A stretch of DNA of 64,000 nucleotides from Tigriopus japonicus (Eukaryota > Arthropoda > Copepoda > Harpacticoida > Harpacticidae). The DNA is taken from the NCBI GenBank assembly GCA_010645155.1, contig CM021312.1:10866456-10930455 (forward strand). Direction: 5' to 3'. The translations under genes and the position numbers were made by a program. Positions 11,897 to 24,356 of this stretch are shown here, one piece after another. Position 1 is the first letter of the stretch. Each line of letters starts with the position of its first letter. The notes beneath the pieces were generated by a model. The model was not told where the DNA came from. It saw only the letters and a program-made list of their open reading frames with translations, and did not search any database.

Positions 11897-13182
11897 CCGG
11901 GCGTGTAAAAAGTCCTGAGACCTTTTTTAAATTTAACATTATGAGCTCTTGAATGATCTTGATGAAGTTGAACATGGGTAATATTTATTGCTGGTTGAAA
12001 CAAATACATGTAAATTAAAGATATTTTTTAACTTGAGCCCCATTGGCATCAATTACAGCCTCCAGACGCCTTCTGAAGGCCTTGCACGTTTTGCTAACGT
12101 AGTCCTTGCACATCCTCTTCCACTCCTTGTTGACGGAGTCCTTCAGAGCTTGAATATTACTGTGGCGGGTCTTGCATGCTTTACTTTCAATGTGCCACCA
12201 GATACTATAGTCCAGAGGGTTCAGATCCGGACTCTGTGGTGGCCAGAAAGTCTTTGGCCAGAATGCCATGCTGTTGGCTTGCCATTCCTGGACAATTTTG
12301 GCAGTGTGCGCAGGTGCACCATCTTGTTGAAAGATGTAGGAGGACTTGCCAGACTTCTTCGTGATCTTAAGGATCTATGGGAGGACCTTGGTCTTCAAGA
12401 TATCCAAGTAGTCAATGGCCGTCAATCTGTAGCCGGTTTGAAACCAAATTGGTGGCATTTTTTCCCCTGTGGAGGCCACGACACCCAGCATCATCACTGA
12501 CGCAGGATGCTTTGTCTTGGTGATGCTGCCCTGGCCTCTGGGGGTCTTATCAAAGCAAATGACACGATCATTTTGTTTATTGATGACTGGATCAACTGTG
12601 AAAGTCTTTTCGTCAGAGAAAAAAATGATCCGATCACCATGACTTTTCAAATCTCGGAGCAGCCTTTGACAACGCTCTAGACGGACTTCCTGCTGATGTT
12701 GAGCTAAAAGTGGGCGCTCCAAGAGTCTCAAGGACTTTCCACCAGGAGCTTTGACAGCATTAGACACGGTCTTCTTGCACACTTTCTTCTTCTTGGCCAA
12801 CTCGGACATTTTCATGTTGGGATTGGCGATAAATGCCTTTTTAGCCTCAGCTGGCGACATTTTTTGTGGCCTCCCACTTCTTGGTCGATCCTTGATGTCT
12901 TGGCCATCACTCAGGCGATTCCTGACCCTACAGACTGTGGCTTTGCTGACTTTGAGGAGGTTGATGATGTACTTGGTTTTGTGGCCTGCGCGCACAATTG
13001 TGGCAATCTCCAGCCTTTTGGCTTCCATCACAGCTTCTTGCTGATTGATAACTTTGAAAAACACCTCATTTGACAGCTGACACTATTCCTGAACCAATGG
13101 GGTGGGTATTATCTAATTGGCAACTCGCTAAACCTCTTCACATTACATTTCAAAATGGTCTCAGGACTTTTTACACGCCCGG
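11897..13182 (-). mobile_element. maT-like mariner element
   Basis: 1286-bp Tc1/mariner element with perfect 26-bp terminal inverted repeats beginning CCGGGCGTGTAAAAAGTCC, each bordered by a TA (11895-11896 and 13183-13184), the family's target duplication. It holds one transposase frame on the minus strand (12015-13064). It lies about 340 bases downstream of the SGDG gene. The perfect ends suggest a fairly recent insertion. Confidence 0.92.
12015..13064 (-). pseudogene. maT-like transposase with one internal stop
   Basis: 349 codons in one frame, interrupted only by a TAG at 12375-12377. N-terminal helix-turn-helix DNA-binding part, then a GRPQK segment, then the catalytic domain: SDEKTF (first Asp), QQDGAPAHT (second Asp), and SPDLNPLDY (third Asp). 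There are 36 residues between the second and third Asp, closest to the DD37D (maT) branch rather than DD34D mariner. The TAG follows ...KVLP, and the frame resumes at once with ILKITKKSG, so a single nonsense change explains it. The protein is truncated before the second catalytic Asp, so this copy cannot make active transposase unless the stop is read through. Confidence 0.88.
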
Positions 13183-13184
13183 TA

Positions 13185-14200
13185 CTTTTTGAATGTCTGA
13201 AATTGGTCGCTCTGAATTGGTTGACGGCCCCTCTTGTCTTTTCCTTTTCCCTTTTTTCTCCTTCCTCATAGGTAGAGGGTGACTAATTTTGAAACTGAAG
13301 TTGACATTTTAAACTTGTAATAACTTTAAAATGAGGCAAAAATCTCGATGTCCTTAAAATTTAAGACTGTTTTTTGAAACAATATTTAACAACTTACTGT
13401 TCACTACTACCAATTTCAAATCATTGGGGATGTACGAGGGGCATTCAAACTTAACAAAGTGAAGAGCGTATTTTCGGAATTTCTTTACCTCTACACTCCA
13501 AGAAATGCTATAAATGCCGCTGGAGGTCGCTTTTTTCGACTCTCAATAGTGATCACTTCACGGAAAGCGAACTTACACAAAGAAATGTTGCATTTTTTTG
13601 CAAGGAGGGCCCTTTTGAAATATAACTTATACCGTAAGCAACTGACTGATGTTGCTTGATCCCGTGTTATAGTATGATATCTTGAGGCTAATGATTTGGA
13701 CTCTGTCAAGGTTGCAAAATGAAACTTGTACCCAAAGATAAAAAGTGTGACGGTTTTTTGAATACTCTTCATAACTTCCTTTTCTGAACTTTCTTCAACA
13801 AACTGCAACTTTTGACTGCTTTTAATACAAGTCGTGGAAAACTTGCATATGATTAGGAAGGGCAAAAAGTGCAAAAAGACGTTTGGCAAAAACCTATTTT
13901 TCGGTCTTTGTGCACTTTTTCGTTTTTAATTGAGCTTTTTCGCCAATTTGAATGAAAAGTTCAAATTACTGAAAATTCATTATCTATTCATAAATATGTC
14001 AGCTTTTCGAAGATTTTTTTACAGATTTCAAAACTAAATCTTCCACAGTTAGATAGGCCATTACTTTAGGTATTTGCAATTATAATAGATTTTGTGTTTG
14101 TGGGTCCTCAAGAGGATGAGAAGGCGACCCAAAATCGAATGAGCTTGTACAGTATTAGGTTACAAATCACTTCATCAGTTTTCTTTCAAAAAACCTAGAG
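13185..14200. other. No gene recognised
   Basis: AT-rich spacer; short frames (13459-13659, 13491-13889 minus) show no domain. Confidence 0.55.
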
Positions 14201-14850
14201 ATTGAGGGATGCAGGGGGAGGTTTGAGTGATCTCTTCAAAAATCTTATCGCGGGCGGATGAAAGAAGAGAAAAGGCTTGTTTGGCAACAGTGGGTGGCTC
14301 GTGAGAATTTGGGCAGTTTGGGGTTTTTCGCAATTTACAGACCGCCCTTGTGAATTAGATGCCATGAAAAATGTCGAATTGCAAGTTTGAACACCTTTGG
14401 TTAGGATTTTGGAAAAAAATGCACACTTTATGTGCTCGTTCTTGCACGAGAAAATTCTCAACAAAAGGCCACTTTTTTTGGGTAAGTACAAGTGTAAGTG
14501 ATGTTTTAAGCACTGATTTGTATTGTAAAGCTCCAAAACCATCATGATATCAAACAAAATGCCGTTTTTTGTACGTGTTTCTCTTCAATATCAAAGGTCT
14601 TTTTTAAGGGCTTGCCATTTTTTAATAATAGAATAATTTTGCAAATTCTTACAAAACCGAGAGTCAAAATGTCTGGCTATTCGACATTTTTTGTAGCATC
14701 TAAGTCATAAGGGCGGTCTGTAAAACGCGAAAACCCTTGCACTGACCAAAATCTTACATTGACGAACAAGCCTTTTCTCTTTTTTCATCCGCCCGCGATA
14801 AGATTTTTGAAAAGATCACTTAAACCTCCCCCTGCATGCCTCATTCTCAT
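14201..14850. mobile_element. Fold-back element, about 650 bp
   Basis: Arms at about 14201-14383 and 14676-14850 are inverted copies, roughly 80% alike by eye. They share GCAGGGGGAGGTTT, AATCTTATCGCGGGCGGATG and ACAGACCGCCCTT. The centre of about 290 bp is unrelated. No coding capacity. Confidence 0.7.
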
Positions 14851-15106
14851 GAGTTTCAAGCATCCTCATCAAGTTTTCTGAGCATTGTAGGTGTTGCCAA
14901 AATGGACCACATATTGCGTGAACATTTTCTTGTCCACAGGTTTTTGTCCCTAGCACGGACTTTCTACCTTGGCATTTTTACTAACAATAAAGAATAAATT
15001 GAAATATACTTTCACAAAATAAAGTCCAGTTCATAATCTTCCTAAGTTGCGCCACAATTTCAAGAGTATGTCTATATTTTTGGTTGGTCCCGGTTCCAGG
15101 ATGACG

Positions 15107-15345
15107 CGATCCATGGGATAACTCAACACAGGATAACTCGGTGCACCGGATAACTGGTCACACTTGATAACTGGGAATATCGGATAACTCTGTACACCGG
15201 AAAACTGCAATGGATAACTGGGTATACTGGCTAACTGGGTACGTTGTTTAACTGGGTGAATAACTGCGTACATTGGGCATGTGCTGATATTGGATAATTG
15301 GGTACAATGGATATGGGGTACACAGAATAACTGGAGACACTGGAA
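15107..15345. repeat. Degenerate minisatellite (GGATAACTGGGTACACT-like)
   Basis: About 14-17 diverged units of 12-17 bp built on GGATAACT plus GGTACACT. Unit length varies, so no frame is maintained. Confidence 0.7.
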
Positions 15346-15622
15346 TGTATGATGTTGAACATTGTGAACATTTTGAGTCACTTTTCAAGGAAACAGATGT
15401 TAATGCCCTTCACAAATGAACACACGAAAGTCAAAAAGTGAAGAAGCTTGACTTTACACTTGAGTTCCATAAGGAAAAAAACTCGTGAATATTGTGACGG
15501 ATAATTTGTCGCATCACATGATGGGATCGCCCTAAAAGGAGTGAACTGGCCAGAGAAGAGAATTCCATCAAAGATATTTGTTGAGAAACATGAAAAGTTG
15601 TAAACCTAGATTCTGTCCCACA

Positions 15623-17194
15623 CAGACCCGTGTCATTTACTTTCAAAATGTAATGGATTACACTTACAATTACATTAGTTTCCAATGTAATTAATACAAT
15701 TTCAATTACTTCATTTTGAAATGTTATTAATTACAATTACAATTACTTTCCAATTGTTATTGAATTACAGGCAATTACATTTCAATTACTTTACTTTTTC
15801 AAAATACTTTCGTCCCTTTTTGCAAAGTTTTATGCACAATAGGAGATATCTGTATACGAACTAAAGTACCATCATGAGAAAGCCAATCTACGTATAATGT
15901 AAAAGGGACTGTTCAGTTGAACAGTCTTTTGACATTTGTCCGACCGTTGGTCGACAGTTGATCACTTGTTCCATCCTTATTCGCATTCTCCTTATTTCTG
16001 ACTAATGCTGCAATTACACTACACTTGTTTTGTCGCATTTTAACAGCACTTATATGAGTCACACCGCATTTGAGCTACAAATGTGTCACATTTCCTACTT
16101 GGAACATGTTCTAATTTTGTGTGATGTGAAGCACATTTTGTGACGTTCGTGTGCTAAAACGTCATGAGAAAGTCCGACGTGACCAAAAACTCAAATCTCA
16201 ATATAAGACAATATTCATTCATTTGAACTCAACAATCTAATTTCCGTGTTAAAAAAGAAGCTAGTGTCTCAAATAGAATTTAAAAATAGTTGGTTGATCT
16301 AATTTTTGGGTTATGATCACATCAAGGTTGAATTAAGAAAAGACGCTTTGGTCAACTTGGCTTTTCGAAAGATATCGAGCAGTGTTGTCATATAGGTTGA
16401 AAATTAGAGGTTATGCGCCCTGAAAATAAAAATTTCAATGACTGAAAAAGTAAAAAAGAATACACGAGAATGAAAGCCAAGCAAAATACAAATTAGAATA
16501 TATCTGTCAACAATAATGAACTTAAAACTTGACTCTCAAGTAAAAGAAAACAGAATTGTCATTTCAAATTCTTTAGTGGAAAGATTAGTCTGTTTATAAA
16601 AGAAACGCCACGAAAGAATAATGAAGTCATATCATATGACGTTGATAAGTATATTTCATTGATTCACCAATCTTGCAAGTTCTAACACGTTTCCCCGCGT
16701 CAATAGAATTTCATTATATGGAATCCCTGACGGTGAGCTCTAGGATGGGAAAGGAGATTTGAGGAATTTGATCCCGTCGTGTAAATGCAAATGTGTAATC
16801 CAATGCGATGTGACTCACATAAGTGCTGTTAAAATGCAACAAAACATGTGTCGTGTAATTGTACCTTAAGTCTCGTGTCCAAGTTCTCACCGAACTAGAT
16901 CGAGCACTACATATCTATAAATGGACAATTATCGCCTGATTGATCAGTGTACTAAGCAATTTTGATAGACTTAATGAAAAATATGTGTGAAAAGTTGGAT
17001 TCGAGATTTCGTCATGTTGGTAAAAATGTAATTCTTATTTGTAATTGAAAAAACCGCAATTACTATTGATGAATTGCAATCAATTACAATTACAATTACT
17101 TTGATTTCAAATGAAATTATTCACAACTACAATTACTTGAAAATGTAATTACAATAGGTAATTCTAATTGAAATTACTTTTCAGCACAGGTCTG
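15623..17194. mobile_element. Possible TIR element with TAATTACA-rich ends
   Basis: Two AATTAC/GTAATT-rich tracts (15646-15799 and 17021-17186) sit in opposite terminal positions. Just outside them are CAGACCCGTGT on the left and, on the other strand, CAGACCTGTGC at the right end. The 1.2 kb between carries no transposase. Flanking duplications were not recognised, so the bounds are tentative. Confidence 0.4.
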
Positions 17195-17765
17195 GTCTAA
17201 AGAAGCTCATGAGAAAGAAGCGTCGACTAGTGATGGGATTCAATCTGATTTTAATTTGTTCAGTCTTTTAGGGCTGCCATCAATGCCAATAGTCCATTGC
17301 AAAATTAATGAGAAAAACTTTGCTTGATCTTGATGGCGCCCCTGGTCTAAAGTCTTCAAAAACAGGGTCACTTTTTTGGATATTCTCTATGGACGAACGC
17401 ATTTTTCCCAGACGTGGCAAGTGTACTGTCTTACGTGAATCGGCAGTCGCAACGACGTAGCGCGCAAAAAATGATTGAGCAGATTGAAATCAGATTGAAG
17501 TCCATCAGTAGCGTCGACACTGAAACATCGTGAACGCACGCAGAAATAATCAAAGAGATTGAAGGTGTGAAGCCCCCTAGTACATTTATTGGACTATTAT
17601 GACTAGTTCATTATCACAGATATTTACAGAATTTTGATTAGAACGCACAGGCCAATTAGCGATTGGCCTGGGATGCACCAGGTGTCCGAAATTTTGGGGT
17701 AAAACTTTTAAATTCATAACTTACAATATTGTATTGTACACAAAAATGGAGCTTATTCATTTCAC

Positions 17766-17885
17766 GAAAGGGGCTGGTTCGTCCCAAGAGAGGGGCTCTT
17801 CTGTCCCACGAGAGGGGCTCTTCTGTCCCACGAGAGGGGCTCTTCTGTCCCACGAGAGGGGCTCTTCTGTTCCACGAGAAGTGCT
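17766..17885. repeat. 22-bp tandem array
   Basis: About five units of GAGGGGCTCTTCTGTCCCAC plus two bases, nearly identical in the middle and degenerate at both ends. Confidence 0.88.
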
Positions 17886-17944
17886 CTGATGAGCCAAGGG
17901 AGGGGCAAGATTTGCCCATGGATATTATCCGCACTCCCCCTCAA

Positions 17945-18140
17945 TGATGAGCTTCTGTCCTCCTTAATGAGGCTCCGTCCTCCGTAATGAGACTCCGTCC
18001 TCCGTAATGAGGCTCCGTCCTCCGTAATGAGGCTCCGTCCTCCGTAATGAGGCTCCGTCCTCCGTAATGAGGCTCCGTCCTCCGTAATGAGGCTCCGTCC
18101 TCCGATGAGCTGCTTCGTCCTCTGATGAGGCTCCGTCTTG
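17945..18140. repeat. 20-bp tandem array
   Basis: About seven near-perfect units of AATGAGGCTCCGTCCTCCGT starting at 17966, with degenerate units on both sides. Long antisense frames here are products of the repeat, not genes. Confidence 0.9.
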
Positions 18141-18343
18141 TTTTTGTCCAGGGGGCTTCTTTCCGATTGATCCTTGTCGCCATTGAAACAACGTGATATG
18201 CACGCAGAAATAATCAAAAAGATTGAAGGTGTGAAGCCCCCTGGCACATTTATTGGACTATCATGACTAATTCATTATCACAGATATTTATAGAATTTTG
18301 ACTAGAACGCACAGGCCAATTAGTGATTGGCCTGGGATGCACC

Positions 18344-21300
18344 ACATTCATTTTCATGTTGAATCACCACACCAAAGTTTGCAGTAGTGACAAGAGAAGA
18401 CCAATATTCCCTGAATCCTACGATCCATTTCTTGTCCATCTATCTATCCATTGAGTGATCTGAGAGAAAGATGAAATGCTCAAAAGCAGGCTAAACAAAC
18501 ACATAAGTGACGCAAATGACTTTGAGTAGTTCTCATCAATGGAGAATGCGATGTTCTTTGATTGGAAGAAAGAAAGAAGGATGAAGTCAAGCTCTCTTTT
18601 TCTTTGAAGGGCCACACACGACCCATCCAAATTTTTTTCTCAATCAGCACGACTGGATTTCTTTGTGCACTAAAACACTAGAATATGACACTTGGAGATG
18701 GCAAGGTAACCAGAATGAGAGGCAAATCCACAAAGCTTTTGAGTGGCATCTTCTTTGAAGCTCAATTCACAATGGTCGCACGTTTCTCAAGGTGACCAAA
18801 TTGATTAGGGTTGGTTCCTAACGTACATTGACCACTTATATCCAACATTGAACAAGCCTCTCCAAGAATAGTTCAACGACCACTTTTAAACACTGGCTTA
18901 AAATATTAAGTTAAAAGAAGACAAAAAGAACACAATTTATGTTTTAAACAAGATAAGAAATGTTGCCCCTCTCATTGAATCTTTCGTTCGAGTGGTCACC
19001 CTGTCAAACGAACAAACACTGATACCACATGGAGAATTCTCAAACTAAACCAGGGTTGCCATGGGCAAAAGAAACAATATTATAATAGATTATTGATTCA
19101 AGTAAATCTTTCAATAACTTCAAAGTTTCAAATCGTTTTTCAAAATCCAATGTAATGAGCTTTGCTTATGAAAAGAAATGAATAGATTGTAATAACATGT
19201 TTGAGTGGCGTCCCTGACTGAATTCTCTTTTCCTCGCAAATGAATAGTGAACTTCTATCAACCTAGAATTAATGACGGATCAGTGATGATCCAACGCAAG
19301 TGGATTGATGACGTCATAGACACTGCTCTGAAATTCGTCCTGTAGTACAGTGGTTCTTGGATTGTTCGAATTCAGCACCCTACTTCTAGCAGAGACGGCT
19401 TGGCCACACTTTCAGTGAGGGAGACTCCCAGCCCTACGAGGGACTCTTGCGGCGCAACTCTGAAGTTGAAACCGAAAAACGGGTTTTGTGCGCATGAACA
19501 AGCTAGCGACCCTTACTAGAGACTGGCCGTCGTAGGCTAACACACGGTGCCGATGATTCACGCTGGTGATTGGTCAATAGCATTCAGTTGAACATCATCT
19601 ACCAGTCTTCATAAACCCGTTTTTCCTTTAAGGATCACCAAAAGGCAAGGCATCCCTGACTTTCGTGACTTCTGAGCAGGGTTGCAAATCAAACTCACAT
19701 TCGTGTTTGCTCATAAACAAGAGCAAAGCACCCATTCTGCAAGCAGTAACCCTACCTTGCAACCTCCCGTAAAAAAAAAACTTGCGCAAGCCCAGATTCC
19801 ACATCACTAAGATTTTGCTGTCAATCACCCAATTGCGTGACATTAATTGGCCCTTGTTAAAACTCCACACTAATTGAAATTCACTTTTTTCATTTCGGGT
19901 AAATACCTTAGACACATTTCCAGCAGACTTGAGGACTTTCAATAACCAAACTACCCTATCAAATGAGCGAAATAGTTTAGATGTGTTTCGTAGAAGAAAA
20001 GGTTCCTTTAATCATGAACTTCGGCTTCCCGCATGATGAATGACGTCACAGACAGTCGTGCCGGGTCAGGCAATCATAGATTTGAATGCCAATCTCTGCC
20101 TTTTAGTATTTCTAGAACAAGCAAGACCACTGGGCTCAAATCGACTATGTCCATCTCGGTTCCAAATTTGAAAGTAATCCTCAATAGATGGCGGTGCTGA
20201 CCATCAAATGACGCTTCTGGTTCGAATTTGCTTCTCTACCGGGATAAATGTCAACTAATATGAGAATCGGCGTTTCCTAATGAAGCATTGAAGTTGCCAT
20301 ATTGGTGCCATGAGAAAGAGGTTCGAAGTTGCATTTTCACATAAAATCTTAGATATGGGGGAAGTTCATTGAATTTGTAAATGGTGCGTCAACATCATCA
20401 TTTTCTTGGTGGTTAATTTGTCCAAGTTGCTAAACTGTTTTTTTGAGCAGCAACGCTGTCCATGGAACAAACGAGGAAGCAAGGGTAGCCTTCAGTGTGG
20501 CCACTTGACAGGAATGTTGAACAAATTTCCGGGATTGAACATTATGGATTGAGACAAAAAAACCAGCCATTAGCAAAGACTTCAAATAATATATTGCTTT
20601 TCAATTTCAACACACATGAGTATGTTCTTTTCTTTTGAAAAGATACAGCTAGCTTAATATGATATGTGCCTTTTTCAAAGCAAATTATTAACTTCGCACT
20701 TCAGTTACAATACGTGCAAGATCACAACATCTCAACTTCATAGATTTGAAAGATACAATATACTACCACGTCTTAAAATACAACTTCTTGTTAAAGACCT
20801 AAAAAATGGGGGGAAAATTGTTGAATTTCAACTCTTCCAGTTTTCAGCTTAGGATGTCCCAATTTGATTGCTCCACAACACGAAAATCTTTTTTTTGTAT
20901 TGAGCTAAATTGCATGTTGCAGTTAGAAAACAAATTCCAATTTTGAGTTCTGATAATTCTTAAGGGTTTTAATTGCTTATTTATGCAATAAACACAATTG
21001 CTCTTATAACGCAATTATTTGACATGTATTGATAATAGTCCCTCTGTCAAACTCCTTGTTTGGAAATAAGATAATGTCTTAAAATATTTTATTAAATCAT
21101 TGATTTCAAACTTTGAAGGCAGAAATAAGTATGATGGCTGTGAAAGCAGATGGCTAAGAGTAATTAGTTTGGACATGTTTTTCAGCAATAACTGAATGCA
21201 GTACAACAACAAACTGAGACTTTTCCTTCATCACAAAGCACCCATTTAGCTCAGTTTTTCCTATCTGTTGATATCTGTGTTAGAGTTCTGATTCACTGAG

Positions 21301-21413
21301 TTTGAAAAAACGACTAAGTCCATCTCGGTACCGAATTTCAAATATCCGTCAATAGATGGACCTTCCAGGTTGGGAATCTAGGCGCTTCGCGCCTATATCT
21401 ATGATTCTAGGTT
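18344..21413. other. No gene recognised
   Basis: About 3 kb of non-coding sequence. A motif of about 60 bp containing GTCCATCTCGGT and CAATAGATGG occurs near 20148 and again near 21318, so it is a dispersed repeat. The minus frame at 19628-19942 has no recognisable domain. Confidence 0.5.
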
Positions 21414-21748
21414 ATGGAACGTGTTGGCAGAGGTGATCAAACGTTACCTCTGGGTGCTGAGAAGGAGTTATTTGGTCAAGACCGAGAGTGGAAGGCTTCC
21501 TTGGCGAAACAGAAGGTTTTTAGCCAGAGTGCCAACAGAAGAACAAGAGAAGAAGGAAGAGAACGAGAACCGACCCGAAGTACATGAGCAGATCAAATCC
21601 CCAATGGTCGTTCCAAGACGTGGAAGTCTTTAACGAACACCACCTGACCGATTGGGAATTCTTAAATGAGCCCTATCCTACGGATGGTCTCTTGGAGAGG
21701 GCGGGCATGGTAGATGTGTTCCTAAGCGCTCATTATTCGACTTGCTAA
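21414..21748 (+). pseudogene. Coding-like fragment, unrecognised
   Basis: Less AT-rich than its surroundings and looks coding, but in two frames. The first starts at the ATG at 21414 (MERVGRGDQTLPLGAEKELF...), just after a possible acceptor (TTCTAG). The second frame continues with TDPKYMSRSNPQWSFQDVEV... to a stop at 21746. A single frameshift near 21570 would join them. No family recognised; it may be a gene relic or an exon whose splice sites I cannot place. Confidence 0.3.
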
Positions 21749-23091
21749 TTGATTATCTTTTGACTCATGACTGAACATCATATCATGTGCATTTTAGAAT
21801 GATTGACCAATATACCGTCTCATGTACAACAACCGTGTCCGAACCTTTATTAGCTTTGAGGTAGCTTGCAATGGGGGAAACATATTCAAGATGCGGTTGA
21901 ATAATTGACTTGTACAGAGTTAGCATCGTAATACTATCTCTGGACTTGAAAGTGCGTTAGATCCAGCCACACGTTTGAAATGCCTTCCCCACTTTCAACT
22001 GGATTTGCTATTTTTTTTTGGAAAAAATCACTTGCAGCATTCATGCTACTACCATCGTCAAGAAAACTAGGCAGAATGAAATATTGAATCAATATTAGCA
22101 GACCTGAATATTCGAGGCAAGGAAATTTGCGATCGCAAAATAGTTTCATGATCATGTTCTTGGGTCTTATGTGTGGTGCTACTTTGCCTTTACTCTGTAA
22201 TCAGCAATTTGCAAAGAATGGACATATTTGGTCCCCTAATTCTATTGAATTGGGTAGAGAAACCACAAATTCGTTTCCTTGTCGGATGAAATTGCTAGTT
22301 CCTAATGGTTTAGGGGAAGATAACCGAAACAAAATTGATTGCCAATACTACTTTTGATTAAATCTCTACGTTGTTATATTGCAGACCTAATGTAAACTTA
22401 TATGAAAGGCACACAACATGTAATAAAAATATCCTATGATCGACAAGTCTCATAAATGAAAAGTATCGTTTTTGTTTTCTTTGCTGTGATAGACGATCCG
22501 TGCCCTCCTAAAGTTAATTAAAGAGTTAAAATTTTGGGCAAAATGGCAACATTTTCATTTCGTAGGGCACCAACGGCATTTTTTAAAATATGTTTTAATA
22601 AAAGAGCATCAGCAGAGTGCGTGGTTTACAATAGTTGTTGTTTCCTTGGTCAGATTTTTGGGAGCTTGCTTTTTTGTTGAGTAGATTGAGGAGCTGAAAT
22701 TTCAGAGGGTTGGCCATAGGGAAGCTTAGAGTGCTGAAGCTCAATGGCTCCCGTTGAATGTGATTCTGATTTCCAATCAGCTAATGTCTGGGGTAAGGTG
22801 TAATGAGCTGTTGCGAAAAGCTCCAGAAAGTTGCCTTAAGAATTATTGATGGTATGGTATGGATGGTACAGTATGTTCAATATTATCGACAGTAACTCAG
22901 AGTTCATGCCTCTTATCTTTCAAGAACTCTGGTTGCGGTTAAGTTTTTGGCCCAAAAATGTCAATAAAATCAACCATTTGACAAATTTGATGTTTAGAGC
23001 ATAGATAAAATAGTTTTTACTTTTTACACACCAGAAATTCTAATGGGTTGACGCAATCAACTCTACCTTACTGCTAATGTTCAGCTGAACG
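21749..23091. other. No gene recognised
   Basis: Non-coding, AT-rich; short frames only (22127-22357 has no features). Confidence 0.5.
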
Positions 23092-23096
23092 TACAT

Positions 23097-24209
23097 CACG
23101 GTGTTCCGAATGGCTTTTTAGGTTTGAATCAAAATACCCAAAGACATCATGGCACTTTTGGACCCACAATTTGGATTGGACCCACAATTCAATAGGGAAC
23201 AACTTCATCTTTCTTGTATTATATAAGTTTAGGTCCAGGGAAAAAGTTATATACCTAAAAATCCATCAATTATAACATTTTCTATTAGTTACCTTATGAA
23301 TTCAAATTGAATAAAAATTCATTCAGCAACAGCTGAGTTATTTGACTTTGAATGGTCCATTTTTGACCCCAAAAAGCCGAAAAACGCTACAGTTATATGG
23401 AAAAACAAATTCCCAAAGATTTCACATAGCTTTTCAATATTGCAAAAATAAATGATTTTTTTCAGTTTTGTAACTTATGTCAAAATAGCTCAAAATAAGA
23501 AAAAAATATCATTTAAATGCATTTAAAATACATTTTCCGATAAAAAAATCTTTTGCAGTATCAAAGACACTCAAAGTTGGGTAATACTTAAAAGTTTTGA
23601 AAAAATCGGTTATTGTTTCAAGTTTCGATTTTTGTCCATTTTGAAGATGGTCCTTCTAGAAATCGTAATTTGGGATATGAATCTGTTAGACATATTTATT
23701 TGTGATTCTGGCACAACACACATCATAACGTACTCTAAATAGTTATGAATTATGCTTTCCAAAAATCTTGTTTAAGTGCATTTTAAGTGATATTTTTTTC
23801 TTATTTTGAGCTATTTTGACGTAAGTTCCAAAACTCAAAAAAATCATTTATTTTTGCGATATTGAAAAGATATGTGAAACCTTTGGGAATTTGTTTTTTT
23901 CATATAACTGTAGCGCTTTTTGGGGTCAAAAATGGACCATTCAAAGTCAAATAACTCAACTACTGCTGAATGAACTTTTATTTAATTTGAATTCATAAGG
24001 TAACTAAATAGTCTCTTAATATGGGTTAAATAGTTTGTTAAAAAACATTATAATTGATAGGTTTTTAGGTATATAACTTTTTCCCTGGACCTAAACTTAT
24101 ATAATACAATAAAAGTAAAGTTGTTCCCCATTGAATTGTGGGTCCAAAAAGAGCCATGATGTTTTTGGGTATTTTGATTCAAACCTAAAAAGCCATTCGG
24201 AACACCGTG
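23097..24209. mobile_element. Long fold-back element, 1.1 kb, 5-bp TSD
   Basis: Nearly the whole element is an inverted repeat, with arms of about 430-450 bp around a 240-bp centre. Ends read CACGGTGTTCCGAATGGC on both strands. It is flanked by TACAT at 23092-23096 and 24210-24214. Arms share blocks such as TGACCCCAAAAAG-type and TTATATAAGTTTAGGTCCA(G)GG. A degenerate relative occurs near 35830-35950. No protein is encoded and the superfamily is not identified. Confidence 0.75.
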
Positions 24210-24244
24210 TACATTAGCAATCAAAGAGCTTTGGGCCTACGAGT

Positions 24245-24356
24245 AGTGCTCACAGTGCTATGGATGGCCCCCGGCCCACAATTTTGGACTTTCTCCATAA
24301 CTCCTGGACCCCTAGGGCCCACACGTCCGCCCGGGCCCTCAGGCTGCCTACCCCTG
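24245..24356 (-). mobile_element. hAT-like relic (inverted copy)
   Basis: On the minus strand it starts CAGGGGTAGGCAGCC and continues with GGGCC-rich sequence including GGTCCAGGAGTTATGG, matching the style of the relics at 2247 and 58258. The far end is not defined. Confidence 0.45.

Larger units (their letters stand above)
17525..18343. repeat. Direct duplication flanking two minisatellites
   Basis: A sequence of about 157 bp occurs at 17525-17681 and again, in the same orientation and over 90% alike, at 18187-18343. Both copies end with CAGGCCAATTAG and GATTGGCCTGGGATGCACCA. Between them lie the 22-bp and 20-bp tandem arrays listed next. Confidence 0.8.

Noticed and set aside
17762..18247. 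161-codon minus frame and its neighbours over the 20/22-bp arrays
   Set aside because: Simple translation of tandem repeats; no conserved features.
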